DNA from: Methanobacterium sp.
GTDB taxonomy: Archaea > Methanobacteriota > Methanobacteria > Methanobacteriales > Methanobacteriaceae
Assembly (NCBI GenBank): GCA_003151535.1
Contig: PLXT01000077.1
Location: 19,621-83,620, forward strand
Length of the DNA: 64,000 bases
Direction: 5' to 3'
Below are positions 28,953 to 41,296 of this stretch, piece after piece; the stretch's first letter is position 1; every line of letters begins with the position of its first letter. The notes beneath the pieces are model-generated. The model was not told the origin of the DNA, searched no databases, and worked only from the letters and a program-made list of their open reading frames with translations. The position numbers and the translations under genes were made by a program.

Positions 28953-30026
28953 TTAAATATCCATTAGTGCTTTTAGGGCATCTCCAAAATCTGATGGTAC
29001 AATCCGGTCTGTTCCAAGTGTTTTGGCATGGGCATCAAGTTCTGTTACAACATGGTTGTATCCTAATTTTTTAAGAGGTTCTACCAACCTAGGACCGTCT
29101 GTAACAGCTATTTTAATAGTCTCAATTTCTTCTATTGGGAGTGCATGTGGAACTCCTGCAACAATTACCATATCAATTTTTTTTTCTTTTAAAATTTCAA
29201 CTGCTATCTTTCCAGTTATTGGATATTCGTCAAGGCCACCTGTTATAGTATGGATAATGATTCCATTCTCTTTTAGTTCATTTTTAATATTTATTGCATG
29301 TTGTTTGATTCTTGGAAGTCCAACCTTCTCGTCGAGATTTGCTAAAATTGTGACCTTACTATTTGGATAATATTTTTCAAACGGAATTTTCAATAGGTCC
29401 GAGAATAGATAGGATGTTTCCTTTTTAGCATTAAGTACTAAAGCTATTTTATCGCCATTTTTCAACGCATCAAGAAAAAGTTTGGCTACTTTTACTTTAT
29501 TGTCCCCATAAGAAGGTTTAATATATCCTCCTTGTGCCATTCCTCTGGTTTTTTCTATTTGAGTTGCTAATAGGAGCATTTTGTTCTGGCGTTCCATTTC
29601 ACTCGTTGGTATGATTCCTTCCTTCGAAGCTGCATTTAAAACTGCTATAGCTCCTTCTGTATTGTCACCTTCTCCTAGTCCGCCATGGGATTCAACTATA
29701 ATTACTTTTGCATTTATATTGGCACTTTTAACTGCTTCTTTCATGTCTTCACCTATAATCATACTGACACAGGTTCCAACAACTCCAACAAGTTTGGGTG
29801 AGAACATTTCTTCCACCTTTAATAAAGTTTCTTCCAGCTTTTTTGAAGCACCAAAAATGAAATCATTTTCTGACATGGATGTTGTCACAACCCTAACACC
29901 ATCATTCTCCAAAAGACGGCCAGTTCTGAAACAACAACCATGTGGACCGTGTAATATGATAACATCAGCATTCATATCGCGTAAAGTGTATAAAGACGCA
30001 GCTATTGGGCTTGGTCTTGGATGCAA
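28953..30026 (-). CDS. cfbD: Ni-sirohydrochlorin a,c-diamide reductive cyclase, catalytic subunit
   Basis: CfbD, a minimal NifD homologue, works with the NifH-like CfbC to reduce and cyclise the nickel tetrapyrrole on the way to coenzyme F430, the cofactor of methyl-CoM reductase. The 357-residue length and the start [17 protein letters not shown] match the family; the N-terminal [12 protein letters not shown] and [14 protein letters not shown] hold the cysteines that bind the shared 4Fe-4S cluster. The start is TTG at 30026 with a strong GAGGTGAT site 5 bases upstream. cfbC is not in the window. It should not be counted as part of the nitrogenase cluster. Confidence 0.9.
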   Translation of the reverse strand: MHPRPSPIAASLYTLRDMNADVIILHGPHGCCFRTGRLLENDGVRVVTTSMSENDFIFGASKKLEETLLKVEEMFSPKLVGVVGTCVSMIIGEDMKEAVKSANINAKVIIVESHGGLGEGDNTEGAIAVLNAASKEGIIPTSEMERQNKMLLLATQIEKTRGMAQGGYIKPSYGDNKVKVAKLFLDALKNGDKIALVLNAKKETSYLFSDLLKIPFEKYYPNSKVTILANLDEKVGLPRIKQHAINIKNELKENGIIIHTITGGLDEYPITGKIAVEILKEKKIDMVIVAGVPHALPIEEIETIKIAVTDGPRLVEPLKKLGYNHVVTELDAHAKTLGTDRIVPSDFGDALKALMDI

Positions 30027-30351
30027 AATCTATCACCTCTATAAATTATGTAAACTTTAGTTTAAACTATTATTATCGTTTTATGAATTGAGAATTATAG
30101 ATTTAATTTTAATCTTAATAAGTTATGGTGCAAGATAATCCCATAGTAATCTTAATATTTCTAAGAATGTTGTATTCATATATGACATAATATTTGAATA
30201 TTTTTTCATCTATAGAAAAAGTCTGACCCCAAAAATACTATCCATTATAAATTGGTTACTAAATACCTTTAAGAATAACTGGGTGTGTCATATGATTAAT
30301 CTAAAGAATCTGATCAAGTGTAATTATGAGTAATACGCTAAAAGGAGTTAA
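30027..30351. other. Divergent intergenic region cfbD/sfsA with a 12-bp palindrome
   Basis: The spacer holds both promoters. TAGTTTAAACTA at 30058-30069 is a perfect 12-bp palindrome 32 bases upstream of the cfbD start codon, a possible operator. I see no gene or RNA in the rest. Confidence 0.4.
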
Positions 30352-31065
30352 ATGATAATAGAAAATTTAATACATGGAAAATTTATTGAAAGGCCCAATA
30401 GATTTATTGTTATCTTCGAAATTGAAAATGGATCTACTGAAATTGCACATTTGAGGGATCCTGGAAGGCTTAAAGAACTCTTAATCCCTGGAGTTAAACT
30501 TTTAATAAGAAAAGCACTTCCAAATCCTAAAAGAAAAACTAAATATGATGTGATAGCTGTTTTTAATCAGAATATTTGGGTTTTAATTAATTCTGGTTTT
30601 CACAGTGATATTGCTGATGAACTCATTAAATCTGGTTTAATAAGGGAAATATCCGAGTATTCCATCCAGAAAAGAGAATACACCTATGGTAAAAGTAGGA
30701 TAGATTTTATCTTAACAAAGCAAGACAAAATTAAAATGCTTCTTGAGGTTAAGGGATGTACACTTGTGGAAGATGGTATTGCCAAGTTTCCAGATGCTCC
30801 AACATTAAGGGGAAAAAAACATTTAGAAGAGTTAACTCATTCACTGGATCATGGATTTAATGCCGTTGTACTTTTTTTGATAATAAAAGATGATGTCTTA
30901 GAATTCACTCCTAACAAAGCAATGGATCCTGATTTCTCGGAGACATTAATAGAAGCATATGAAAAAGGAGTTCTTATAATTGCATATTCTTTTAAGAATA
31001 TTTATAAAAATGATTCACTCCATATTGAACCATTTAAAAGAATTAATATAAAATTAGATCTTTGA
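30352..31065 (+). CDS. sfsA: SfsA-family protein
   Basis: SfsA (sugar fermentation stimulation protein homologue) is an OB-fold plus nuclease-like-domain protein suspected to bind or cut nucleic acid; its cellular role is unclear. The 237-residue protein has the conserved KFIERPNRF start, [12 protein letters not shown] near residue 36, the nuclease-like core [10 protein letters not shown] and [20 protein letters not shown] near 128-147, and [14 protein letters not shown] four bases before the ATG. It converges on the MthK-like channel gene. Confidence 0.9.
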   Translation: MIIENLIHGKFIERPNRFIVIFEIENGSTEIAHLRDPGRLKELLIPGVKLLIRKALPNPKRKTKYDVIAVFNQNIWVLINSGFHSDIADELIKSGLIREISEYSIQKREYTYGKSRIDFILTKQDKIKMLLEVKGCTLVEDGIAKFPDAPTLRGKKHLEELTHSLDHGFNAVVLFLIIKDDVLEFTPNKAMDPDFSETLIEAYEKGVLIIAYSFKNIYKNDSLHIEPFKRINIKLDL

Positions 31066-31087
31066 TGTAAAATAGTGTAAAATTAGA

Positions 31088-32113
31088 TCATGAAAATTCA
31101 TTTTTGAACTCATTTTTTTCAATTTTCTCAAATTCATCTGGTTTTCCAATTCCCAGTATGATATCCCCTTCTTCTATAATAAATTCATTAGGAGGGTCTA
31201 TGGTCAAATCTCCTTTTTTACCAATTCCCACCAGTATTATGCCTGTTTTATTATGTATTTCAGCATCTTTAACGGTTTGACCTGCAAAGTAACTTCCAGC
31301 TAAGACTTTAACCTCTCTAATCTCCCTACTTTTATGTTCGGCCAACACATCTTGTACAAATGTTGCTTCGTATCCTCCTTCTATGCTTTTATACATTAGT
31401 CTTCCTGAGATTACGAATGGAGATATAATCTGATTAGCTCCGGCTAATTTTATTTGGTCTATATTTTCGTAACGTTTAGTCTCAGCAATTATCCTTACTT
31501 TAGCATTTATTTTCCTTATCCCTAGTATACAGTGTATGGTATGAGAATCTGATTCCATGTCAACAATAACTGCTTTAGCACCTAGAACATTTGCTTTGTT
31601 AAGATCAGATTCCCTGGTTGGATCTCCATGAATATAGTTAACACCATTTTTTAATGCTTTTTTCCGTACATCTTCATCTTCATCAAGTACAAATACTTCA
31701 TTTTCCTTTCCAATTTCTTTTATACATTGAATTGTACTTTCTGTCCATCCGCAGATTACTATATGTTTAGATCTTTTCACGTTAATCAGCCCCATTATCT
31801 TCATATGTTGATTGTTGGTTATGAGCTCACCAATGGAGGCTATTGCAATTGCAAATGTACCTATACCAAAAACTATCAAAGTTATTGTGAAATACATGCC
31901 CATATGGGTTTTTGGGTAAAAATCACCATAACCTACACTTCCAATGGTTATAATTGTCCAATATAATGAAACAGTCCATCCATGGCCTTCTAATATGTGG
32001 AATCCTATTGTTCCATATGCAATTACTGCCAAAACCAGTATCAGGATACGGGTAAGTGGTCTCTTTATGAGTCTTGGAAATTGTTCCCTCAAAATATCAA
32101 TGAAAATAATCAT
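31088..32113 (-). CDS. mthK: MthK-type RCK-gated potassium channel
   Basis: A two-helix potassium channel with a cytoplasmic RCK gating ring, aligning residue by residue with MthK. The pore helix and filter read [12 protein letters not shown] (about 53-64), with Ser in place of the MthK Thr59. Met107, the internal start that yields the soluble ring subunit in MthK, is kept (MGLINV). RCK-N has [11 protein letters not shown] and the DPTRESDL loop. Of the three MthK calcium ligands (Asp184, Glu210, Glu212), the first two are kept and the third is Lys here (AETKRYENI). RCK-C ends [17 protein letters not shown] 32113 matches the MthK N-terminus; a TTG at 32188 would add 25 residues. No ribosome site distinguishes them. 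Confidence 0.88.
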   Translation of the reverse strand: MIIFIDILREQFPRLIKRPLTRILILVLAVIAYGTIGFHILEGHGWTVSLYWTIITIGSVGYGDFYPKTHMGMYFTITLIVFGIGTFAIAIASIGELITNNQHMKIMGLINVKRSKHIVICGWTESTIQCIKEIGKENEVFVLDEDEDVRKKALKNGVNYIHGDPTRESDLNKANVLGAKAVIVDMESDSHTIHCILGIRKINAKVRIIAETKRYENIDQIKLAGANQIISPFVISGRLMYKSIEGGYEATFVQDVLAEHKSREIREVKVLAGSYFAGQTVKDAEIHNKTGIILVGIGKKGDLTIDPPNEFIIEEGDIILGIGKPDEFEKIEKNEFKNEFS

Positions 32114-32532
32114 TTTTTTTAAACTACTAAATTTTTTTATAATTCTATTTATCCAAGATTCAATTGTAAACCAATTTTGATCAAACAATTAATTCATTAT
32201 TAATAGGAATATTAGCATTTAATAGCATCTTAAACTAAGACTCTAGTTTATATTTTGTTTAAATTTATCCAATATTGATAGATATATTCAATAAACTCAT
32301 AATATTCCCTTAATTCAGTTAAATAAATATGTATTTTTCTCTTTAATAAATTTTACTAAAATTAATTCAATAAAAATTAGAAAGTATTAAAATTAATCAA
32401 CAGAATAGATAATCACACTGTGTTCATAGGATCCTGCTTAATTAATTCATTTAAATCATGTCGATATAAATTTAAACGTTGAATAATTTATTGAAAGTTT
32501 AAAATATACTTTTTAGAATTTAATTCTTTGTA

Positions 32533-32551
32533 AACGCCTTCCAGAGGCGTT
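32533..32551. terminator. Stem-loop AACGCCT/AGGCGTT
   Basis: A 7-bp perfect stem with a 5-base loop. T-rich sequence follows on the plus strand; on the minus strand it comes just after the stop codon of a possible zinc-ribbon remnant. It is by far the most GC-rich spot of this spacer. Confidence 0.5.
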
Positions 32552-32554
32552 ATT

Positions 32555-32671
32555 TTATTTTCTTTTTTTACACTTGATACACTGGAAATGCATGTCTCTC
32601 TCTTCAGAAAATAATTGATTATTACTACATTTTATTGGTTTGTAAAATAATAATAATAATATAAAGATATT
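32555..32671 (-). pseudogene. Possible remnant of a small zinc-ribbon protein
   Basis: Reading the minus strand to TAA 32555 gives a tail KPIKCSNNQLFSEERDM and then HFQCIKCKKRK, which resembles the Com-like zinc finger pattern (C-x-x-C ... C-x-x-C) with one Cys replaced by Asn. There is no ATG, GTG or TTG between the preceding in-frame stop (near 32672) and the Cys region, and no ribosome site. It is either a decayed gene or chance. Confidence 0.3.
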
Positions 32672-32704
32672 TTAATGATAACAAAAGAAATAGGTGATTT
32701 TCGA

Positions 32705-34090
32705 ATGAAATGTGATGTTTTGATTATTGGGGCGGGTCCAGCAGGTCTTTTTGCTGCAAATGAATTGGCAGGTAAGCTTAAAGTTATTGTAGTAGATAAA
32801 GGCAGGGCTTTAAATGAAAGGAAATGCGTAGCCCTTTTAAACAATAAATGTAAAAGATGTTTACCTTGTAACATTACAGGAGGATTAGGTGGTGCTGGGG
32901 GACTTTCGGATGGAAAACTCAATCTACGGCCAGACATAGGGGGAAATCTTGAAGAATTTGTTAGTAATAAAGAAGCATGGAGCATTATTAATAAAATCGA
33001 TCAAGTATTCCTTAAACACGGAGCATCTGAAGAACTTTACTCTCCAAATGAAGATGCAATATCACCTTTACTAAGGGAAGCAGCTGCTTCGGGAATAAAA
33101 TTTATACCAATAGTACAAAGGCATATGGGCTCTGATAAAACCCCACCCATAATAAATTCTATAAAGAATGAATTGGAAGATAAAGGCGTAACGTTCATGT
33201 TGGAAACAGAAGTTTTAGATATAATTGCGGATAATAAGGTGAAAGGAGCTAAACTCAAAAATACTAAAGAAGGAAGTTTTATTGTTAATTGTGATTATCT
33301 ATTAGCAGCTCCTGGAAGAATTGGCGCTAAATGGTTATCAGATCAAACTGATAAACTTAAAATTCCAGTGAAACATAATCCAGTTGATGTGGGTGTTAGG
33401 GTTGAACTTCCCCAAATTGTAATGGAAGAGGTAACTACCATTAACTGGGATCCTAAATTTCATATAATTACTAAGACCTATGATGATTTTGTTAGGACTT
33501 TTTGTGTATGTAATAAAGGATTTGTAGTTGAAGAAGTTTATGATGAGTTTATGGGTGTAAATGGCCATTCAATGAGGGATAAATTATCTGAAAATACCAA
33601 TTTTGCATTTTTAGTAAGAGTGGAACTTACAGAACCAATTGAAAATACAACTGATTATGCATTTTCTATAGCAACAATAGCAAACACATTGGGTGGTGGT
33701 AAACCTCTTCTACAAAGGTTGGGTGATCTTAGAAAAGGTCGAAGATCAACTTGGAGAAGACTTGAACGAAGTAACGTTGTGCCAACCTTTGACTGCGTAA
33801 CACCAGGTGATATTGCAATGGCACTTCCTCATAGGATAGTGGTAGATATTATTGAGGGTCTTGAAGCTTTAGATAAGGTTTTACCCGGAGTTGCATCAGA
33901 TTCCACATTACTTTATGCTCCTGAAATAAAATTATATGCCATGAGATTAGAGATGAATAAAAATATGAAAACCAGGATAGATGGTCTTTATGCTGCAGGA
34001 GATGGTGCTGGAGTATCACGCGGAATTGTTGGAGCAGCTGCAACTGGAATCATAGCTGCAAGGGATATTATAAAGCAATCTGATTTGTAA
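32705..34090 (+). CDS. FAD-dependent dehydrogenase (COG2509 type)
   Basis: A flavoprotein of 461 residues related to the uncharacterised COG2509 dehydrogenases. The FAD-binding Rossmann motif CDVLIIGAGPAGLFAANEL is at the N-terminus. It is followed by KCKRCLPCNITGGLGGAGGLSDGKLNL, a Cys-rich loop plus the family-specific GGAG-SDGK motif, and the end has YAAGDGAGVSRGIVGAAATG, the second FAD-contact segment. The electron partner and substrate are unknown. ATG 32705 is chosen since AGGTGAT lies 6 bases upstream; the ATG at 32675 has no site. It is the last conserved gene before the gene-poor region leading to the nitrogenase operon. Confidence 0.83.
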   Translation: MKCDVLIIGAGPAGLFAANELAGKLKVIVVDKGRALNERKCVALLNNKCKRCLPCNITGGLGGAGGLSDGKLNLRPDIGGNLEEFVSNKEAWSIINKIDQVFLKHGASEELYSPNEDAISPLLREAAASGIKFIPIVQRHMGSDKTPPIINSIKNELEDKGVTFMLETEVLDIIADNKVKGAKLKNTKEGSFIVNCDYLLAAPGRIGAKWLSDQTDKLKIPVKHNPVDVGVRVELPQIVMEEVTTINWDPKFHIITKTYDDFVRTFCVCNKGFVVEEVYDEFMGVNGHSMRDKLSENTNFAFLVRVELTEPIENTTDYAFSIATIANTLGGGKPLLQRLGDLRKGRRSTWRRLERSNVVPTFDCVTPGDIAMALPHRIVVDIIEGLEALDKVLPGVASDSTLLYAPEIKLYAMRLEMNKNMKTRIDGLYAAGDGAGVSRGIVGAAATGIIAARDIIKQSDL

Positions 34091-34452
34091 GTGACTATTG
34101 AATTAAAATTCACTTATCATAATATCAATAAAAACATTAAAATAATAAGTTGATATAATTTCTATGACTAGTTAAATGAACGATTCAAATATTTAAATAG
34201 ACTGAATAAGGTTGATGTATCAGTGAATGGTTTCTATAAGGAAAAAGACGTAGTTATCTACAAAATCGATATAATTGTCTTTAATTTTCCATTTTCAGAT
34301 TAAATTGAACGTATAAATCTATTATAAGTATATTTTAAGGATTTTAACTTATTGTTTGTTAATTTTAGTAGCTGAAAACTATGGGGGAAAAGATTGATTG
34401 ATGCTTTTTTTCCAAATAATGTTTATAACTGTTTAATTTAAAGGAGATATCA

Positions 34453-34470
34453 GCGGATATAGCTCAGTTA
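34453..34470 (+). pseudogene. Truncated tRNA 5' fragment
   Basis: Eighteen bases agree with the standard start of a tRNA (GCGGATA, then TAGCTCAGTTA). The continuation lacks the rest of the D arm and everything after it, and no TATCCGC acceptor partner is seen nearby. It may mark an old integration or recombination point, or be chance. Confidence 0.35.
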
Positions 34471-34558
34471 ATAATAGTTGAAACGATACCTCTTAAGATG
34501 GCTTTAAATTAAAAACAGAGCTCTAATGCCTTGTTTTTTTTGATTTTAATTCAAAACC

Positions 34559-34617
34559 TTTATAAGTGATCATGAGGTTATCAGTTAACATCCTAGAGTC
34601 CCATAATATGGGGTACT
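34559..34617 (+). promoter_or_regulatory. TATA box and leader hairpin of the secreted-protein gene
   Basis: TTTATAAGT at 34559-34567 predicts transcription from about 34585. The leader then forms a hairpin: AGTCCCAT (34597-34604) pairs with ATGGG..ACT (34608-34617) around a 3-base loop, about 10 bases before the GGAGG ribosome site. It could affect mRNA stability or translation. Confidence 0.4.
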
Positions 34618-34641
34618 TTAGGTATCGGAGGCGAAATAGTT

Positions 34642-35118
34642 ATGAAGAAAGAATTAATAGCGACATTTTGTGTACTTACCATATTGGCAAGTGCAGCACC
34701 AATATTTGCAGCGACACCTACAACTACAACAAATAAACCAGTTGTATTAACTCCAACGCAAATAACAAAATTAAATACAACACAGAAAGAATTAACCAAT
34801 CTTATAGCTAAAATTGACGCACTAAAAGCAAAATACAACAACAACACCAAAGACAAAATATTACTTGTTGCATTAAATCATGATCAAAAACAAGCTAATA
34901 AACTAAACACCGAAATAACCAACTACCTCAAAAATCCAACAGCACCAGCAAACAAAAAAATCAACACATTCCAGATACAAACCAAAGAATTACAGTGGGA
35001 AGTAGCAAATACAGCACAATTACTTAAAAAAGTTAACAAACCAAAACCAATACACCCAGTATTACCTATACATCCAGTAACAACCAATAACACAACCGCT
35101 AGCAACGCAACTGTATAA
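34642..35118 (+). CDS. Small secreted protein of unknown function
   Basis: A 158-residue protein with a clear signal peptide (MKKELIATFCVLTILASAAP, cleavage after IFAA). The mature part is rich in Thr, Asn, Lys and Ala with long helical, coiled-coil-like stretches (about residues 40-130). It ends with a proline/histidine repeat (IHPVLPIHPV) and an Asn/Thr tail that may be glycosylated. No catalytic motif and no wall-binding repeat are seen. GGAGG lies 10 bases upstream of the ATG. The gene stands alone in the gene-poor region before the nitrogenase operon. Confidence 0.75.
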   Translation: MKKELIATFCVLTILASAAPIFAATPTTTTNKPVVLTPTQITKLNTTQKELTNLIAKIDALKAKYNNNTKDKILLVALNHDQKQANKLNTEITNYLKNPTAPANKKINTFQIQTKELQWEVANTAQLLKKVNKPKPIHPVLPIHPVTTNNTTASNATV

Positions 35119-35144
35119 TCAATTCTAAAAATTGTTAATTTGTT

Positions 35145-35161
35145 TAGGGGTTCAAACCCTA
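35145..35161 (+). terminator. Stem-loop after the secreted-protein gene
   Basis: TAGGG-GTTCAAA-CCCTA lies 27 bases after the stop codon and is followed by ATTTATTTT. The loop happens to resemble a tRNA T-loop, but the flanks do not form a tRNA. Confidence 0.5.
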
Positions 35162-35312
35162 CATTTATTTTCAAATAGAGTATATTTTATTGACTACAAA
35201 AAAAACCTCTTAAATTCTTTGATAATATAACTAATAATAAATTAAATTATTATAGTATTATATCATTTTTTTTTATTTATTTTCATAGATTTTTATAATA
35301 GAAGAATTTTAT

Positions 35313-35564
35313 TTATTTCAAACTTTCAAGCTTGGAAATCATAGCAGATAAATCCTCAACCATATTATCTTTCTGTTTTATTTCATAATCGTCAACAAAT
35401 TCAAATTGAATAAGATTTTTTTTATAATCTTTAAGGAGATTTAGTTTTTCAAAACATGATGGGTCTTCCCATGCTTCAATATTGATACATTCCGCGCATA
35501 ATGAAAAAGATTTTAAAATTATCATGTTGAATGTAAATCCTTCAGAAGTCGCATAATTAACCAT
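35313..35564 (-). CDS. Hypothetical protein, 83 residues
   Basis: A small cytoplasmic protein without a recognised family. It has a hydrophobic patch, a CAEC pair and a third Cys (SFSLCAECINIEAWEDPSCF) that could bind metal, and a charged helical C-terminus (about residues 48-83, ending ISKLESLK). A strong ribosome site, GGAGATGAT, precedes ATG 35564, which supports real expression. It lies on the opposite strand from the anf operon, about 600 bases before it. Confidence 0.6.
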   Translation of the reverse strand: MVNYATSEGFTFNMIILKSFSLCAECINIEAWEDPSCFEKLNLLKDYKKNLIQFEFVDDYEIKQKDNMVEDLSAMISKLESLK

Positions 35565-37000
<1,436 letters not shown>

Positions 37001-37013
37001 GGATGTGGGGACT

Positions 37014-37331
37014 ATGAAAATGGTAAGAGCAATTATAAGACCTGAAAAAGTGGAAAATGTGGTTGATAGCCTGGATGAAGCGGGATTTGCTGCCCTCACC
37101 AAGATGGATGTTATAGGAAGAGGTAAACAAAAGGGTATTCAGCTTGAAAATATTTACTACGATGAAATACCGAAAACCATGTTGATAGTTGTGGCAGAAG
37201 ATGAACAAACCACGAAAATAGTAGAAATAATCACAGAATCATCGTTCACCGGAAACTTCGGTGATGGTAAGATTTTTATAAGTCCAGTAGACGATGCGTA
37301 TACTGTTAGAACTAGGACTAACGGCCTTTAA
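37014..37331 (+). CDS. nifI1: Nitrogenase-associated PII-like regulator NifI1
   Basis: NifI1 and NifI2 form the PII-type complex that switches archaeal nitrogenase off by binding the dinitrogenase when ammonium appears, with release by 2-oxoglutarate. The start MKMVRAIIRPEK, VIGRGKQKGIQ (the T-loop region) and FGDGKIFISPVDDAYTVRT are characteristic. ATG 37014 gives the usual N-terminus (105 residues); GTG 37005 and ATG 37020 are alternatives. The gene follows anfH by 13 bases, the standard archaeal position between H and D. Confidence 0.92.
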   Translation: MKMVRAIIRPEKVENVVDSLDEAGFAALTKMDVIGRGKQKGIQLENIYYDEIPKTMLIVVAEDEQTTKIVEIITESSFTGNFGDGKIFISPVDDAYTVRTRTNGL

Positions 37332-37353
37332 GGCATTATTGAAGGGGTTTTAA

Positions 37354-37722
37354 ATGAAAGAAGTAATGGCCATATTAAGACCAAAAATGATAACAAAGAC
37401 TAAAGAAGGTCTAGATTTTCTTGGATTCCCTGCAATGAATGCAATAAGAGTAATGGGGAGAGGTAAGCAAAAAGCGATCCTGAATGAGATCAAACTGGAA
37501 ATAAATGAAACTAACCTAACTGAAGCAGATGGGGCAATGAGATACATCCCAAAAAGAATTCTATCGTTGGTTGTCCCAGATGAAGATGTATCTCTTGTTG
37601 TTGAAGTCATAATGAAAATAAACCATACCGGCCAAATTGGGGATGGTAAGATCTTTGTTTCACCAATAGATGATGCATTAAGGGTAAGAACAATGGAAAC
37701 TGGAGATAATGCAATTTCATAA
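37354..37722 (+). CDS. nifI2: Nitrogenase-associated PII-like regulator NifI2
   Basis: The second PII-like partner, 122 residues. It begins MKEVMAILRPKMITKTKEGL and has the longer, NifI2-specific T-loop (KLEINETNLTEADGAMRYIP) and the closing IGDGKIFVSPIDDALRVRT. AGGGG lies 7 bases upstream of the ATG, and the gene is 22 bases after nifI1. The presence of both regulators predicts post-translational ammonia switch-off of this Fe-Fe enzyme. Confidence 0.92.
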   Translation: MKEVMAILRPKMITKTKEGLDFLGFPAMNAIRVMGRGKQKAILNEIKLEINETNLTEADGAMRYIPKRILSLVVPDEDVSLVVEVIMKINHTGQIGDGKIFVSPIDDALRVRTMETGDNAIS

Positions 37723-39437
<1,715 letters not shown>

Positions 39438-39449
39438 GGAGGAGAATAG

Positions 39450-39800
39450 ATGGAAGACATGATGAAAGATCAGGTAGATCAACTGGTTGACTATATTATG
39501 AAATGGTGTCTATGGCAGTTTAACTCCCGCGCATGGGATAGAAAGGATCAAAACGAAGGAATTCTTACAAAAACAATGCAAATTCTATGCGAGGAGCCAA
39601 CTGAACACGATACTCCTGCTGACAGATGCTATTGGGTTGAAGCCGTATTATTAGCAAGAGATTTCAAAAGCACCTATCCATGGATTTCAACAATGGGTAA
39701 TAATGAGATTAAATTGCTTATGAATGGTCTAAAAGAAAGGATAGATTATTTGACAATATCTGGATCGCTCAATAAGGAGCTTACCAACCCAACCTATTAA
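39450..39800 (+). CDS. anfG: Fe-Fe nitrogenase delta chain
   Basis: The delta subunit occurs only in alternative (V and Fe-only) nitrogenases, giving a hexameric or octameric enzyme; its presence excludes a molybdenum enzyme. The 116-residue protein has the AnfG core VDYIMKWCLWQFNSRAWDR, DRCYWVEAVLLARDF and LMNGLKERIDYLTISGSLN. Its N-terminus is shorter than that of Azotobacter AnfG. GGAGG lies before ATG 39450, 12 bases after anfD. Confidence 0.94.
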   Translation: MEDMMKDQVDQLVDYIMKWCLWQFNSRAWDRKDQNEGILTKTMQILCEEPTEHDTPADRCYWVEAVLLARDFKSTYPWISTMGNNEIKLLMNGLKERIDYLTISGSLNKELTNPTY

Positions 39801-39812
39801 AGAGGTGAAATT

Positions 39813-41201
39813 ATGTCTTGTGAATTAAACAAAAAAGAGCGATCAGGGGTTATAAACCCCATATTCACCTGCCAGCCTGCAGGTGCCCAATATGCCAGTA
39901 TAGGCATTGAAGATTGTATTGGTATTGTTCATGGTGGACAGGGCTGCGTAATGTTTGTACGCCTGTTATTTGCTCAACATTTTAAGGATAATTTTCTTCT
40001 TGCATCTTCATCTTTGCATGAAGACGCAGCTGTACTTGGTGGAGTGCATCGTGTAGAAAAGGCGGTTGATGTACTTTTGATGAGATATCCTGATGTTAAA
40101 GTTGTTCCAATCATCTCAACATGTTCAACAGAAATCATTGGTGACGATATTGACGGGGTTGTGAGGAAACTCAATAATGGTCTGTTGAAAGAAAAATATG
40201 CAGATCGTGAGATACATCTAATTCCAATACACACACCAAGTTTCAAGGGAAGTATGATAGAGGGTTATGATGTTGCTGTTAGAGATTTTGTAAAAGCATT
40301 TGCTAAAAAAGAAGAACCAAACGGGAAAATTAATCTTATTACAGGTTGGGTGAATCCTGGTGACGTGACAGCTCTTAAACATCTTTTATCAGAGATGGAT
40401 GTGGATGCAACCGTCCTATTTGAAATTGAAAGTTTTGTTTCTCCACTGATGCCTGATGGGGAAGCAGTTTCACATGGGAGTACAACAATCGAAGATATGA
40501 AGAGTACAGCAAATGCCATTGGCACAATAGCACTTAACAGGTATGAAGGTGGTCAAGCAGCCAACTATCTTGAAAAAGAGTTTGAAGTTCCTGCTGTCAT
40601 TGGACCAACCCCGATAGGTATTCGAAATACCGATGCATTTTTAGCTAATATAAAAAAAATGACTGGTAAATCCATTCCTCAATCCCTTGTACGTGAGCGT
40701 GGTATAGCAATCGATACAATGACAAATCTTATCCACATGTTTTTTGCAGATAAGAAAGTTGCGATATATGGAAATCCGGATCTTGTAATAGGCCTCGCAG
40801 AATTTTGCCTGGATCTGGAAATGAAACCTGTATTACTTCTGCTTGGTGATGACAATAAAAAATATTCGAAAGATCCTCGTATTATCGAGCTTCAAGAAAA
40901 AGTTGAATATGACATGGAAATTGTCCAAAATGCAGATCTTTGGGATTTGGAAAGTAGAATTAAAAATAAGGAAATTGATCTTGATCTGATTATGGGACAT
41001 TCAAAAGGTCGTTTTACTTCAATTGATAATGACATTCCAATGCTCAGGGTAGGTTTTCCTGTATACGATAGGGCAGGTTATTACAGACATCCTATTTTAG
41101 GATATGCCGGAGCTATATGGCTCGTTGAGGAGATGGCAAATGTATTGTTCACAGATATGGAATATAAAAAGAACAAAGAATGGATCCTTAATGTATGGTA
41201 A
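39813..41201 (+). CDS. anfK: Fe-Fe nitrogenase beta chain
   Basis: AnfK completes the P-cluster with AnfD. The three ligands are Cys20 (IFTCQPAGAQ), Cys45 (GGQGCVMF) and Cys104 (STCSTEIIGDD). At 462 residues it has the same length as Azotobacter AnfK as I remember it, and the C-terminus KKNKEWILNVW is nearly identical. AGAGGTGA lies 6 bases before the ATG, 12 bases after anfG. After anfK there is a 164-base spacer with two hairpins before the amidotransferase gene. Confidence 0.95.
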   Translation: MSCELNKKERSGVINPIFTCQPAGAQYASIGIEDCIGIVHGGQGCVMFVRLLFAQHFKDNFLLASSSLHEDAAVLGGVHRVEKAVDVLLMRYPDVKVVPIISTCSTEIIGDDIDGVVRKLNNGLLKEKYADREIHLIPIHTPSFKGSMIEGYDVAVRDFVKAFAKKEEPNGKINLITGWVNPGDVTALKHLLSEMDVDATVLFEIESFVSPLMPDGEAVSHGSTTIEDMKSTANAIGTIALNRYEGGQAANYLEKEFEVPAVIGPTPIGIRNTDAFLANIKKMTGKSIPQSLVRERGIAIDTMTNLIHMFFADKKVAIYGNPDLVIGLAEFCLDLEMKPVLLLLGDDNKKYSKDPRIIELQEKVEYDMEIVQNADLWDLESRIKNKEIDLDLIMGHSKGRFTSIDNDIPMLRVGFPVYDRAGYYRHPILGYAGAIWLVEEMANVLFTDMEYKKNKEWILNVW

Positions 41202-41296
41202 ATTCTAGGACAATAAAGTTCATCTGGACTGTGATATTTAAAGGGAACAAATCTGTTTCATTAAAGATAAACAGTGTAATCAGTTGAATTTGGGGG

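Larger units (their letters stand above)
32114..32704. other. Spacer upstream of the channel gene, with a hairpin and a possible gene remnant
   Basis: About 590 bases. A hairpin AACGCCT-TCCAG-AGGCGTT (32533-32551) is followed on the plus strand by a T-rich run, as in a terminator. On the minus strand the same hairpin directly follows the remnant listed at 32555-32671. The part from 32190 to 32520 is AT-rich with no ORF. Confidence 0.45.
34091..34641. other. Gene-poor spacer with a tRNA-like fragment
   Basis: No ORF of note. GCGGATATAGCTCAGTTA (34453-34470) matches the 5' acceptor strand, position 8-9 and D-arm start of a tRNA, but no anticodon or T arm follows. The promoter and leader of the secreted-protein gene occupy the last 90 bases. 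Confidence 0.5.

Noticed and set aside
28953..30026. NifD-like gene away from the anf cluster, possibly a second nitrogenase
   Set aside because: Its length (357 residues), N-terminus and solitary context match CfbD of F430 synthesis, not a dinitrogenase subunit.
35145..35161. T-loop-like GTTCAAA in a short stem, which could have been the 3' part of a split tRNA with the 34453 fragment
   Set aside because: The sequence after it does not pair with the acceptor strand GCGGATA, and the place right after a stop codon with T-rich sequence following fits a terminator.
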